Assembly: GCA_014804645.1 (NCBI GenBank)
Contig: JAAUZI010000018.1
Span: 45,031 to 109,030, forward strand
Reading direction: 5' to 3'
DNA from: Lachnospiraceae bacterium
Lineage (GTDB): Bacteria > Bacillota > Clostridia > Lachnospirales > Lachnospiraceae
Length of the DNA stretch: 64,000 nt
The translations under genes were made by a program, and so were the position numbers. Positions 46,955-56,308 of this stretch are shown here, piece by piece (positions within the stretch are counted from its first letter, which is position 1; every line of letters begins with the position of its first letter). The notes under the pieces are model-generated. The model ran no database searches, had not been told where the DNA came from, and saw only the letters and a list, made by a program, of their open reading frames with translations.

Positions 46955-47794
46955 ATGAAGGTAGGTATTATTGGCGCAGGCACCATGGGTGCCGGGATTG
47001 CGCAGGCTTTTGCCATGACAGACGGTTATGAGGTGTGCTTATGCGATATCAAGCAGGAGTTCGCCGACGGCGGCAAGGCCAAAATTCAGAAAAACATCAA
47101 TTTCCTGGTTGGTAAGGAGAAGATCAGCGCCGAGAAGGGCGAGGAAATCATGGGCAAGATCGTTACCGGTTTAAAGGACATCTGTACGGACTGTGATCTG
47201 GTTATCGAGGTATGTCCCGAGAGCATGGCTATCAAAAAGCAGACCTTTACCGAGCTGCAGCAGATCGTAAAGAAGGATTGTATCTTTGCCTCCAACACCT
47301 CCTCTCTGTCTATCACAGAGATGGGCAACGGACTGGACCGTCCTCTGATCGGTATGCATTTCTTCAACCCTGCTGACAGAATGAAGCTGGTTGAGGTAAT
47401 CGCAGGCGCCAACACCCCCGCAGACCTGGTGGAGAAGATCAAGGGTATCGCCACCGAGATCGGCAAGACTCCCGTTGAGGTAAACGAGGCCGCAGGCTTT
47501 GTGGTAAACAGGATTCTGATCCCGATGATAAATGAGGCCATCAACGTATATGCCGCAGGCGTTGCCTCTGTGGCGGATATCGATGTGGCTATGCAGCTGG
47601 GCGCTAATCATCCCATGGGTCCCCTGGCTTTGGGCGACTACATCGGCCTGGACATCGTTCTGGCTATTATGGAGGTCATCTATGCGGAGACCGGCGATTC
47701 CAAGTATGCTCCCGCACCTCTGCTGAGAAAGATGGTACGCGCGGGCAAGCTGGGCAAGAAGACCGGAGAAGGTTTCTACAATTACGCAAAATAA
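46955..47794 (+). CDS. hbd: 3-hydroxybutyryl-CoA dehydrogenase
   Basis: KVGIIGAGTMGAGIAQAFA, GMHFFNPADRMKLVEVI; ATG 46955 with AGGAGG upstream. Confidence 0.95.
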   Translation: MKVGIIGAGTMGAGIAQAFAMTDGYEVCLCDIKQEFADGGKAKIQKNINFLVGKEKISAEKGEEIMGKIVTGLKDICTDCDLVIEVCPESMAIKKQTFTELQQIVKKDCIFASNTSSLSITEMGNGLDRPLIGMHFFNPADRMKLVEVIAGANTPADLVEKIKGIATEIGKTPVEVNEAAGFVVNRILIPMINEAINVYAAGVASVADIDVAMQLGANHPMGPLALGDYIGLDIVLAIMEVIYAETGDSKYAPAPLLRKMVRAGKLGKKTGEGFYNYAK

Positions 47795-47828
47795 TGTCTA
47801 AATTTATATGAAAGTGGAGGAATAAATC

Positions 47829-48995
47829 ATGGATTTTACATTGTCCAAAAAGCATGAGATGGCGAGACAGCTGTTCAAGGATTTCGCCGAGAAGGAAGTA
47901 AAGCCTCTTGCGCAGGAAGTAGACGAGCAGGAGCGTTTCCCCAAGGAGACCGTGGAGAAGATGGCCAAGTATGGTTTTATGGGCATTCCTGTTCCCAAGG
48001 AGTACGGCGGACAGGGCTGTGACATTCTGACCTATGCCATGTGCGTGGAGGAGCTTTCCAAGGTCTGCGGCACTACAGGAGTTATTGTTTCCGCACACAC
48101 CTCTCTGTGCATTGACCCCATTCTGACCTACGGCACAGATGAGCAGAAACAGAAATATCTCCCGGATCTGGCAAGCGGCCGCAAGATCGGCGCGTTTGGT
48201 CTGACCGAGCCCGGCGCGGGTACCGATGCCCAGGGTCAGCAGACCAAGGCTGTGCTGGACGGTGACGAGTGGGTATTGAATGGCTCCAAGTGCTTTATCA
48301 CCAACGGTAAGGAGGCGGATGTTTACATTGTGATCGCCGTTACCGGCAAGATCGAGAAGAGGGGCAAGTTCCTGAAAGAGATATCCGCATTTATCGTGGA
48401 GAAGGGCACCCCCGGCTTTACCTTTGGCACCAAGGAAAAGAAGATGGGTATCCGCGGATCTTCCACCTATGAGTTGATTTTTACAGACTGCCGTATTCCC
48501 AAGGAGAATCTGCTGGGTCAGCAGGGCAAGGGCTTTAACATTGCCATGCATACCCTGGATGGCGGCCGTATCGGTATCGCCGCACAGGCGCTGGGTCTGG
48601 CCGAGGGCGCTCTGGAGACCACCATTGCCTACGTGCAGGAGAGAAAGCAGTTCGGACGTTCTATCGCACAGTTCCAGAACACTCAGTTCCAGCTGGCTGA
48701 CATGGCCACCAAGGTGGAGGCTGCCAAGATGCTGGTATACAAGGCTGCCCGCAAGAAGGACGAGTACAAGACCAACCCCAAGATTTCCTACTCTGTTGAG
48801 GCTGCTATGGCCAAGTTGTATGCCGCAGAGGTTGCTATGGAGGTGACCACCAAGGCTGTTCAGCTGCACGGCGGCTACGGCTATATCCGTGAGTATGACG
48901 TGGAGCGCATGATGCGTGACGCCAAGATCACTGAGATTTACGAGGGCACCAGCGAAGTGCAGAGAATGGTTATCTCTTCCAATTTGCTCAAGTAA
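47829..48995 (+). CDS. bcd: Butyryl-CoA dehydrogenase
   Basis: GAFGLTEPGAGTDAQGQQTKA, ERKQFGRSIAQFQNTQFQLADMA, EIYEGTSEVQRMVIS. Confidence 0.95.
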   Translation: MDFTLSKKHEMARQLFKDFAEKEVKPLAQEVDEQERFPKETVEKMAKYGFMGIPVPKEYGGQGCDILTYAMCVEELSKVCGTTGVIVSAHTSLCIDPILTYGTDEQKQKYLPDLASGRKIGAFGLTEPGAGTDAQGQQTKAVLDGDEWVLNGSKCFITNGKEADVYIVIAVTGKIEKRGKFLKEISAFIVEKGTPGFTFGTKEKKMGIRGSSTYELIFTDCRIPKENLLGQQGKGFNIAMHTLDGGRIGIAAQALGLAEGALETTIAYVQERKQFGRSIAQFQNTQFQLADMATKVEAAKMLVYKAARKKDEYKTNPKISYSVEAAMAKLYAAEVAMEVTTKAVQLHGGYGYIREYDVERMMRDAKITEIYEGTSEVQRMVISSNLLK

Positions 48996-49054
48996 ACAAT
49001 CGCAATATGTGGATGAATGTCTAAAATATTATAAAAATAAGGAGTGAAAATACA

Positions 49055-49840
49055 ATGAAAGTTATCGTTTGTATTAAACAGGTTCCGGATACCAAGGGCG
49101 GCGTCAAGTTCAATCCCGACGGAACACTGGATAGAGGCGCTATGCTGGCTATTATGAATCCCGATGACAAGGCTGGTCTGGAGGCTGCGCTGCGCTTAAA
49201 GGATCAGTACGGCGCAGAGGTGACTGTTCTGACCATGGGCCTGCCCAAGGCGGCGGATGTGCTGCGCGAGGCCCTCGCTATGGGTGCTGACAAGGGTATT
49301 CTGGTTACCGACCGTGTACTCGGCGGTGCGGACACATGGGCTACCTCCACCACCATTGCGGGCGCTATCCGCAATCTGGAGTATGACCTGATTATTACAG
49401 GCCGTCAGGCCATTGACGGCGATACCGCGCAGGTTGGCCCTCAGATCGCTGAGCATCTGCAGATTCCCGTGATCTCCTACGCGCAGGATATCAAGATTGA
49501 CGGAAACAAGGTGATCGTGCAGCGTCAGTATGACGACAGATATCATGTGCTGGAGGCACAGATGCCCTGTCTGATCACGGCGTTGTCCGAACTGAATGAG
49601 CCTCGCTATATGACTCCCGGCGGTATCTTTGACGCCTGTGATGCAGAGATCACCACATGGGGAAGAGCGGACCTGAAGGATGTGGATGACAGCAACCTGG
49701 GTCTGAAGGGATCTCCCACCAAGATTGCGAAGGCTTCCGACAAAGTCCGCAAGGGTGCAGGCGAGAAAAAGGTTCCTGAGTCCCCCGAGGATGCAGTTGC
49801 TTATATTATTGGCAAGTTCAAGGAGAAACACATCATATAA
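49055..49840 (+). CDS. etfB: Electron transfer flavoprotein beta subunit
   Basis: KVIVCIKQVPDTKGGVKFNPDGTLDR, TGRQAIDGDTAQVGPQIAEHL. Confidence 0.95.
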   Translation: MKVIVCIKQVPDTKGGVKFNPDGTLDRGAMLAIMNPDDKAGLEAALRLKDQYGAEVTVLTMGLPKAADVLREALAMGADKGILVTDRVLGGADTWATSTTIAGAIRNLEYDLIITGRQAIDGDTAQVGPQIAEHLQIPVISYAQDIKIDGNKVIVQRQYDDRYHVLEAQMPCLITALSELNEPRYMTPGGIFDACDAEITTWGRADLKDVDDSNLGLKGSPTKIAKASDKVRKGAGEKKVPESPEDAVAYIIGKFKEKHII

Positions 49841-49855
49841 AGGTGGTATGAGTAA

Positions 49856-49949
49856 TCAGCATATACCCGGAGAGCGCACTGATTCATATCGGGACGCCCA
49901 AGCGGCCGGATATGAATCACCGGTCATGTGCGCTGGTAGGGGATATGCG
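49856..49949 (+). repeat. Long intercistronic stem-loop in etfB-etfA, copy G of the element family
   Basis: Nested arms GCATATaCCC/GGGgATATGC, AGCGCAC/GTGCGCT, TGATTCATATC/GATATGAATCA. Confidence 0.75.
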
Positions 49950-49977
49950 GAACTAATAATAGGAGGTAAACCAAACC

Positions 49978-51021
49978 ATGAATTTAGAAGAATATAAAGG
50001 TGTATACGTGTTTGCCCAGCAGGTGGACAACGTAATCAGCGGTATCGCATATGAATTGCTTGGAAAAGGTAAAGAGCTGGCAGCCGCTCTGAATACAGAG
50101 GTGACGGCAGTGCTGATCGGTTCTGATGTCAAAAATCTGGCCGATTCTCTTGCCGAGTACGGCGCCGACAAGATTATCCTGGTGGACGATCCGGAGCTGA
50201 AGGAGTACAGGACCGAGCCTTATGCTCATGCACTGGCATCCGTTATCAATCAGTATAAGCCGGAGATCGTGCTGGTAGGCGCAACCGCCATCGGACGTGA
50301 CTTAGGTCCCACAGTATCTGCGAGAGTGGCCACCGGCCTTACCGCAGACTGTACTGTACTGGAGATCGGCGATTTCCCGCTGAACCCCATTCCGGGACAG
50401 GAGCAGAAACACAATCAGCTGCTGATGACTCGTCCCGCTTTCGGCGGCAACACTATCGCTACCATTGCTTGCCCGGACAACCGTCCCCAGATGGCAACCG
50501 TTCGTCCCGGCGTTATGCAGAAGATCGAGCCGATCAAGGGTGCGAAGGCTGTGATTGAGGAGTTCAATCCCGGATTTACGCCCAACAACAGATATGTGAC
50601 CATCAAGGAAGTGGTAAAGGCGGTTTCAGACACCGTGGATATCATGGACGCCAAGGTGTTGGTATCCGGCGGCCGTGGTGTGGGCAGCCCGGAGAACTTC
50701 AAGATTCTGGAGGATCTGGCAGCAGTTCTGGGCGGCACCGTATCCTGCTCCCGTGCCGTGGTTGACAGCGGCTGGAAACCCAAGGATCTGCAGGTGGGCC
50801 AGACCGGCAAGACCGTTCGTCCCCAGATCTACTTTGCCATCGGTATCTCCGGAGCCATTCAGCATGTGGCAGGTATGGAGGAGTCCGATATCATCGTAGC
50901 CATCAACAAGGACGAGGATGCTCCTATCTTTGATGTGGCTGATTACGGCGTGGTGGGCGACCTGAACAAGATCGTTCCCCAGCTGACTGCAGCGCTGAAG
51001 GCGGCTATGGCTGAGAAGTAA
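49978..51021 (+). CDS. etfA: Electron transfer flavoprotein alpha subunit
   Basis: VLVSGGRGVGSPENF, SRAVVDSGWKPKDLQVGQTGKTVRPQIYFAIGISGAIQHVAGM. Confidence 0.96.
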   Translation: MNLEEYKGVYVFAQQVDNVISGIAYELLGKGKELAAALNTEVTAVLIGSDVKNLADSLAEYGADKIILVDDPELKEYRTEPYAHALASVINQYKPEIVLVGATAIGRDLGPTVSARVATGLTADCTVLEIGDFPLNPIPGQEQKHNQLLMTRPAFGGNTIATIACPDNRPQMATVRPGVMQKIEPIKGAKAVIEEFNPGFTPNNRYVTIKEVVKAVSDTVDIMDAKVLVSGGRGVGSPENFKILEDLAAVLGGTVSCSRAVVDSGWKPKDLQVGQTGKTVRPQIYFAIGISGAIQHVAGMEESDIIVAINKDEDAPIFDVADYGVVGDLNKIVPQLTAALKAAMAEK

Positions 51022-51058
51022 GAGCGCTTACTGCAAAAATACTGAATAAAAGGAAATA

Positions 51059-51106
51059 GAAAATCCCGCAGATTCTCTCCGAGAGAGCAATTTGCGGGAT
51101 TTTTGA
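51059..51106. terminator. Terminator after etfA
   Basis: AAATCCCGCA...TTGCGGGATTTTT. Confidence 0.8.
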
Positions 51107-51141
51107 CGTATCCCAAGGGCGCACTGTCCGGCGGGTACATG

Positions 51142-52437
51142 TTATCCCGGTTCCGCAATGCGGCTGACGCCCACATAGATCTCGGATATCTCATACCAGG
51201 TGGGATAGTCCACCACGCCGGTCTGGGGCAGATTGAAGATGCCCTGGAAGGTACGGACGGCGTTGGCAGTGAGGGGACCGTAGATGCCGTCTGCGGTGAT
51301 GACAGGTATGGCCGGATAATTGCGGGCAATGCGGTTTAGCTGGTTCTGCATCTGCAGCACTTTTTCTCCGGAGGAGCCGACGGTAAGCGAATATCCCGGC
51401 CAGGAGGAGGGCACGCCAGAAATCACGTCCGCCGTGTTGATATACATGTCGTTGCCGTAGTAGTAACGTATGATCTCGATGGCGGAGTAACCCTGGTCTC
51501 CCAGATATTTGGAGCCCCACTGGCTCAGGCCGGAACAGGTGACTCGCTGGCCGTCGCAGTAGGACGTGAAAATGGGCTGACGCACTCCCGGGCGGGACAG
51601 GTAATTGGCAAAAATACTGTCCACCAGATAGTCGATATTTTCATAGGTATTGCGCCCATATATCCACTTTTGGTCATAGGCGGTGGAGGAGGTGATGGTA
51701 AAGTTGTAACCCTGATTGCGATACCACTCAGTGTAAACACGGTTTAGCGTGAAGGACATGATTACCAGGACGTTGGCGTACAGCGTCGCCTCCGGCCAGG
51801 TGGAGTATATCTCGCAGGAGGCCACGTTTTTGATGTAGTCCTTATAGCGTACCCAGTAGTTGGGGGCGGTGGAATCGGAGGGAACGCCGTCGTGGACGAT
51901 GATGTATTCGGGAATGACTACCCGGCTCAGAACGATCTCCCCGGTTTCATCCATGGGCTTGATCTCGTCCTCCGGGATTTTGGGCGGATAGTCTCCAAAC
52001 AGGGTATGATCGGGAATGACTACCAATTTCTCATTTTCGCCTGGCGCCATATCCACAGGATTCATGCGTATGGGCTGCAGGGACAGCTCATCCGCAAAAA
52101 TCTCGGAACCGGTCACATATACAGGCTCATAGCCCTCGGCCGTGACCATGATATTGTACTCCGAATAGGGCTGTTGGAGATTTTCGGGATTCAGTGAGTA
52201 GGCCAGGGGCGGAGCGGGCAGGGTTACCACCTCCGTCTCCCCCGAACTGTCGGTGGTCAAGGTGATGATAGGGCTATTCGGGTCACCGGTATAGGATATG
52301 GTGACAGTGGCGCCCTCGATGGGAATGTAGGCCACGGCGGAGATCACGCTGATCCGCAGGGTGCCGGTGCTCCGGGCGTCCATCTCGTCTGCATTGTTCT
52401 CCTGGGCGGCTGTCAATTCTGCTTTTTTTACGCTCAT
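51142..52437 (-). CDS. Carboxypeptidase-regulatory-like + SpoIID-like + C-terminal peptidoglycan-binding domain protein
   Basis: SFTLNRVYTEWYR...GLSQWGSKYLGDQGYSAIEIIRYYYG; C-term SGEKVLQMQNQLNRIARNYPAIPVITADGIYGPLTANAVRTFQ. Confidence 0.75.
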   Translation of the reverse strand: MSVKKAELTAAQENNADEMDARSTGTLRISVISAVAYIPIEGATVTISYTGDPNSPIITLTTDSSGETEVVTLPAPPLAYSLNPENLQQPYSEYNIMVTAEGYEPVYVTGSEIFADELSLQPIRMNPVDMAPGENEKLVVIPDHTLFGDYPPKIPEDEIKPMDETGEIVLSRVVIPEYIIVHDGVPSDSTAPNYWVRYKDYIKNVASCEIYSTWPEATLYANVLVIMSFTLNRVYTEWYRNQGYNFTITSSTAYDQKWIYGRNTYENIDYLVDSIFANYLSRPGVRQPIFTSYCDGQRVTCSGLSQWGSKYLGDQGYSAIEIIRYYYGNDMYINTADVISGVPSSWPGYSLTVGSSGEKVLQMQNQLNRIARNYPAIPVITADGIYGPLTANAVRTFQGIFNLPQTGVVDYPTWYEISEIYVGVSRIAEPG

Positions 52438-52499
52438 AGGATACCTTTCTCTATTCGCTGGGCATTCTTTCTTAATCAATATATGCAGGCAAAAACAGG

Positions 52500-55400
52500 A
52501 TGTTACATGGAGGAATGCCGAGGGTATTTGACTTGCCAGCCGTGGCCGAATATGTTACACTGTATAAGGAGAAAAAGGCATTTGAATGCCCGCTGAAACG
52601 GGCAGATTGGAGCTGCATGCAGGATTCGTTCACATTTCCCGACGCAGAGCCGCAGGTATTTCCGGCGGCTGGCGGGGACACCAGTCAGATCAGTCACATA
52701 CACAATATTATGCAGGAGAGAGGGAAATTCGGTTACGAGGAGGGTTCCCTTGATTTTTCATGCACGAAAATAGAGCTTGTTCTGCAGCCGGGGGAGTATT
52801 ATGAGGGGAGCTTTGGCATAGAGATACGCGGAGGCGGCCCTCCCGTGGGCCAGATCAGCAGTTCTGATATTCGCATGGAGTGTCTGACGCGGGAGCTGAC
52901 AGGAGCGGACGAGGAGATTGCTTTCTGCTTTCACGGGGAGCATCTGTTGGCGGGCCAGGTTGTCAAAGGCAATTTCTATGTGGTCAGCAGCCACGGGGAG
53001 TACAGTCTTCCCTATGTGGTGACAGTATGTGGCAGCGCACCGCCGTCCACTATGGGACCGGTGAAGAATCTGTTTCATTTTGCGAATCTGGCTCGGGAGA
53101 ACTGGGAGGAGGCGGTGGCGCTGTTCTACTCCCCCGATTTTGAGAATATTCTGGTGGAAAACGACAGACAGTACCATACTCTGTACATGGGACTTTCCTC
53201 CAATGCGGGCAACGAGCACAATGTGGACCAGTTTCTCACTGCGATCCATAAAAAACAGCCCATAGAGTACACTCTTGCCCAGCGGGAACTGGAGATTGAG
53301 AATCCAGTGGGCGTGACAGAGCTGGAGATCAATGTGATCCGCAGCGGATGGGGCTGTACCCGTCTGCAGGTGACAGTGGAGGGAGAGTTTCTCTTCACGG
53401 AGAAACAGATGCTGACAGGCGACGATTTCATGGGGAGCAGCTGCAGGCTGCCGGTCTTTGTGGACGACAGTATGCTGCACGGAGGGCGGAACCTGGGGCG
53501 CGTCACGCTGTCCGATATGGAGCACAAATTGGAAGTGTCCGTGTCGGTGTACTGCGGCAGGGTGAGAGCGATGGCTGCCGGAGCCGGCAGAGAGCGGGGG
53601 CGTATTCAGATACAGATGATGGAGCTCTACCAGTCCATGCGCCTGAAACAGATCAGCACCTCCATCTGGCTGAAGGAATCGGAAAAACTGGTGGAAACTT
53701 TGGTGGCAATGGACGAGCAGGACGTGTCGGCCAGGCTGTTCCAGGCTCAGCTGCTTATCACAAACCAGCGGTATCATGAGGCCGAGTGGCTGTTGGATCA
53801 CGCTATGGACCTGCTGGAGCAGGGAGAGGGCCTCTATGGGACAGAGCCGGAGGAGCTGGAGGCATATTATCTCTACTTGACCACTCTGGTCAGGCAGGAC
53901 GAGTCTTACACGGCGCAGGTGACCGAACGGGTGCGCAGAATCCACCATGAGGCGCCCGAGCGGTGGCGTGTGGCATGGCTGCTCTTGTATCTGTCGGAGG
54001 AACACTACCGGACGGCCGGAGCCAAGTGGGCTTTTTTGGAGAGACAGTCCGGTTATGGATGCAGCAGTCCGTTGATCTATATAGAGGCTCTGCAGCTGCT
54101 TAATATGAATCCCGCCATGCTGCGCAGGCTGGGGAACTTTGAGCTGCAGGTGCTGGTCTATGGCGACAAGCGCAAGGCCCTGTCGCCGGAATTACTGGAG
54201 CAGATGTATTATCTGGCGGAGCGGGTCAAGGACTTTTCCCCTCAGCTGTACGCTCTGCTGCGCAGCAGCTACGAAAAATGGCCCCAGGAGCGGGTGCTGA
54301 AGGAGATATGCAGGCTGTTGATCAAGGGCAGCAGGGTGACGCCGGAGGCTTTTGAATGGTATCAGAGGGGCGTGGAGGCGGAGCTGCGCATCACCAGACT
54401 GTACGAATACTATATGATGGCGCTTGATCTGGACAGGGAGGTGTCTCTGCCCAAGGCGGTGCTGCTGTATTTTTCTTATCAGAACAATCTTGACTATGCC
54501 CACAGCGCATATTTGTACCGGTATCTGCAGGAGCACAGAGAGGAGTATATCGATCTGTACGCCGATTACCGTCAGCAGATGGAACAGTTTGTCGTAGAAC
54601 AGATTCAAAAGGGACATATGAGCCGGGATCTGGCCTTTTTGTATCGGGAACTGTTGACGGAGGACATGATCGGAGAGCAGACTGCGGAGCAGCTGGGGCG
54701 CATGATTTTTGCCCATGAGATACGTCTGTCCTGCCCGGGAATCCGCAGGGTGGTAGTCTGCCAGCCGGGGAACCAGATGGAGACGCTCTATCCTGTGACC
54801 GATGGCAGGGCTTGGTTTGCTCTGTACGGCAGCAACTGTCTGGTGCTGCTGGAGGATGGGGACGGATGCAGATACGTCCAGGGATTTCAGGGGACGCCGG
54901 GGATTCCCTGTGAGTTGGACAAGCTGATGGTGCCGGGACGGCATATCGGCAAGGTGGCAGAATGGGTGAAAAACAGCCCGGAGCTGGATCTGTATCTGTA
55001 CAGCGGCAGAGAGCTGCCCAAGGAGCCCAGACAACAGCAGGAGGCCAGATGGCTGCGAATCTGGAGATGCGAGGAGCTGGAGCCGGAAGTGCGCCGGGAG
55101 GCGTGCGGGAAACTGATGAAATGCTATTATGAGACAGATCAGGTTCAGGCGCTGGACACCTTTCTGGCGGGCCTTTCGGGGGAGCTGCTGGGACAGCAGG
55201 AGCGGCAGGAGGCAGTGCGGTACATGGTGATTCGGGGCAGCTATGAGCAGGCTTACGACTGGTTTTGCCGGTACGGGCTGTATGAGCTGGACAGCAGGAT
55301 ATTGGTGGAGTTGGCCGGACAGATGATACAGAGGATGGAGTACACTTCGGACCAGCAGCTGCTAAAGATGGCGGAACTGATTTTTCAGGGTAAAAAATAT

Positions 55401-56285
55401 GACGGCACGATTCTGCGGTATCTGTGTATGCATTATCAGGGTCCCTCCAGGGAGATGCGCAGCATTTGGAAGGCTGCCCGCTCCTTTGACGTAGACTGCC
55501 GGGAACTCAGCGAGCGTCTGCTGCTGCAGATGATGTTGACGGGGAGCTATGTGGGGGAGCAGGAGGAAATATTTACCTATTATGTGACCCGGGGGGCCAG
55601 ACCTGAGGTGGCGGCCGCCTATTTGGCTCAGACCGCCCATGACTATTTTGTCAGGGGAAAGGAAATACAGCGTGAGGTCTTTCGGGAGATTATGCGTCTG
55701 CATTGGCATCGTGAGCCGGTGCAGAGGGTGTGCAGGCTGGCCTTTGTGAAATACTACGCACAGCACGGTGAGGAGATCACAGAAGAAATCTACCGGACTG
55801 CCCGGGACTTTATCTGTGAACTGATGGAGGAGGGAATCCGGCTGAAGGATTTTCTGGCCTACCAGGGCATGGAGCGGGAGCTGGCGCCCATAATGGACAG
55901 AACCTTTATCGAATATCACGGACATCCGGACAGTGTGGTGCGGATTCACTATCTGCTGAGCCAGGAGAACGGGGATGAGGACCTCTATGTCACAGAGGAG
56001 ATGCGGCCCGTGTACGGGGGCGTCTTCAGCAAGGAGTTTGTCCTGTTCTTCGGAGAGAGTCTGCAGTACTATATCATGGAAGAGCGGGGCAGGGTGGAAC
56101 AGCTGATGGAGAGCGGTGAGCTGCGAAAGAGCGACTGTGATAGACCGGAGCAGGAGGGGCGTTTTGCCCGGATCGACGATATGGCGGTGAGCAGGAGCCT
56201 TCGGGATTATGACGCGCTGGATCAGCAGCTGGAGGAGTTCTATCGCACCGAGTATTTCAACAGACAGTTATTTCGGTTAAAATAG
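52500..56285 (+). CDS. Giant DUF5717-like protein: beta-sandwich N-terminal region plus long helical solenoid (true start uncertain; ATG 52710 also plausible)
   Basis: 1261-aa ORF; SLDFSCTKIELVLQPGEYYEGSFGIE; TPR/solenoid-like middle and C-terminal region. Confidence 0.75.
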   Translation: MLHGGMPRVFDLPAVAEYVTLYKEKKAFECPLKRADWSCMQDSFTFPDAEPQVFPAAGGDTSQISHIHNIMQERGKFGYEEGSLDFSCTKIELVLQPGEYYEGSFGIEIRGGGPPVGQISSSDIRMECLTRELTGADEEIAFCFHGEHLLAGQVVKGNFYVVSSHGEYSLPYVVTVCGSAPPSTMGPVKNLFHFANLARENWEEAVALFYSPDFENILVENDRQYHTLYMGLSSNAGNEHNVDQFLTAIHKKQPIEYTLAQRELEIENPVGVTELEINVIRSGWGCTRLQVTVEGEFLFTEKQMLTGDDFMGSSCRLPVFVDDSMLHGGRNLGRVTLSDMEHKLEVSVSVYCGRVRAMAAGAGRERGRIQIQMMELYQSMRLKQISTSIWLKESEKLVETLVAMDEQDVSARLFQAQLLITNQRYHEAEWLLDHAMDLLEQGEGLYGTEPEELEAYYLYLTTLVRQDESYTAQVTERVRRIHHEAPERWRVAWLLLYLSEEHYRTAGAKWAFLERQSGYGCSSPLIYIEALQLLNMNPAMLRRLGNFELQVLVYGDKRKALSPELLEQMYYLAERVKDFSPQLYALLRSSYEKWPQERVLKEICRLLIKGSRVTPEAFEWYQRGVEAELRITRLYEYYMMALDLDREVSLPKAVLLYFSYQNNLDYAHSAYLYRYLQEHREEYIDLYADYRQQMEQFVVEQIQKGHMSRDLAFLYRELLTEDMIGEQTAEQLGRMIFAHEIRLSCPGIRRVVVCQPGNQMETLYPVTDGRAWFALYGSNCLVLLEDGDGCRYVQGFQGTPGIPCELDKLMVPGRHIGKVAEWVKNSPELDLYLYSGRELPKEPRQQQEARWLRIWRCEELEPEVRREACGKLMKCYYETDQVQALDTFLAGLSGELLGQQERQEAVRYMVIRGSYEQAYDWFCRYGLYELDSRILVELAGQMIQRMEYTSDQQLLKMAELIFQGKKYDGTILRYLCMHYQGPSREMRSIWKAARSFDVDCRELSERLLLQMMLTGSYVGEQEEIFTYYVTRGARPEVAAAYLAQTAHDYFVRGKEIQREVFREIMRLHWHREPVQRVCRLAFVKYYAQHGEEITEEIYRTARDFICELMEEGIRLKDFLAYQGMERELAPIMDRTFIEYHGHPDSVVRIHYLLSQENGDEDLYVTEEMRPVYGGVFSKEFVLFFGESLQYYIMEERGRVEQLMESGELRKSDCDRPEQEGRFARIDDMAVSRSLRDYDALDQQLEEFYRTEYFNRQLFRLK

Positions 56286-56308
56286 TGTGAGCAGTATGGA
56301 GGTGCCGT

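Noticed and set aside
53126-54005. Large minus ORFs inside the DUF5717-like gene
   Set aside because: Shadow ORFs of a long high-GC coding region.
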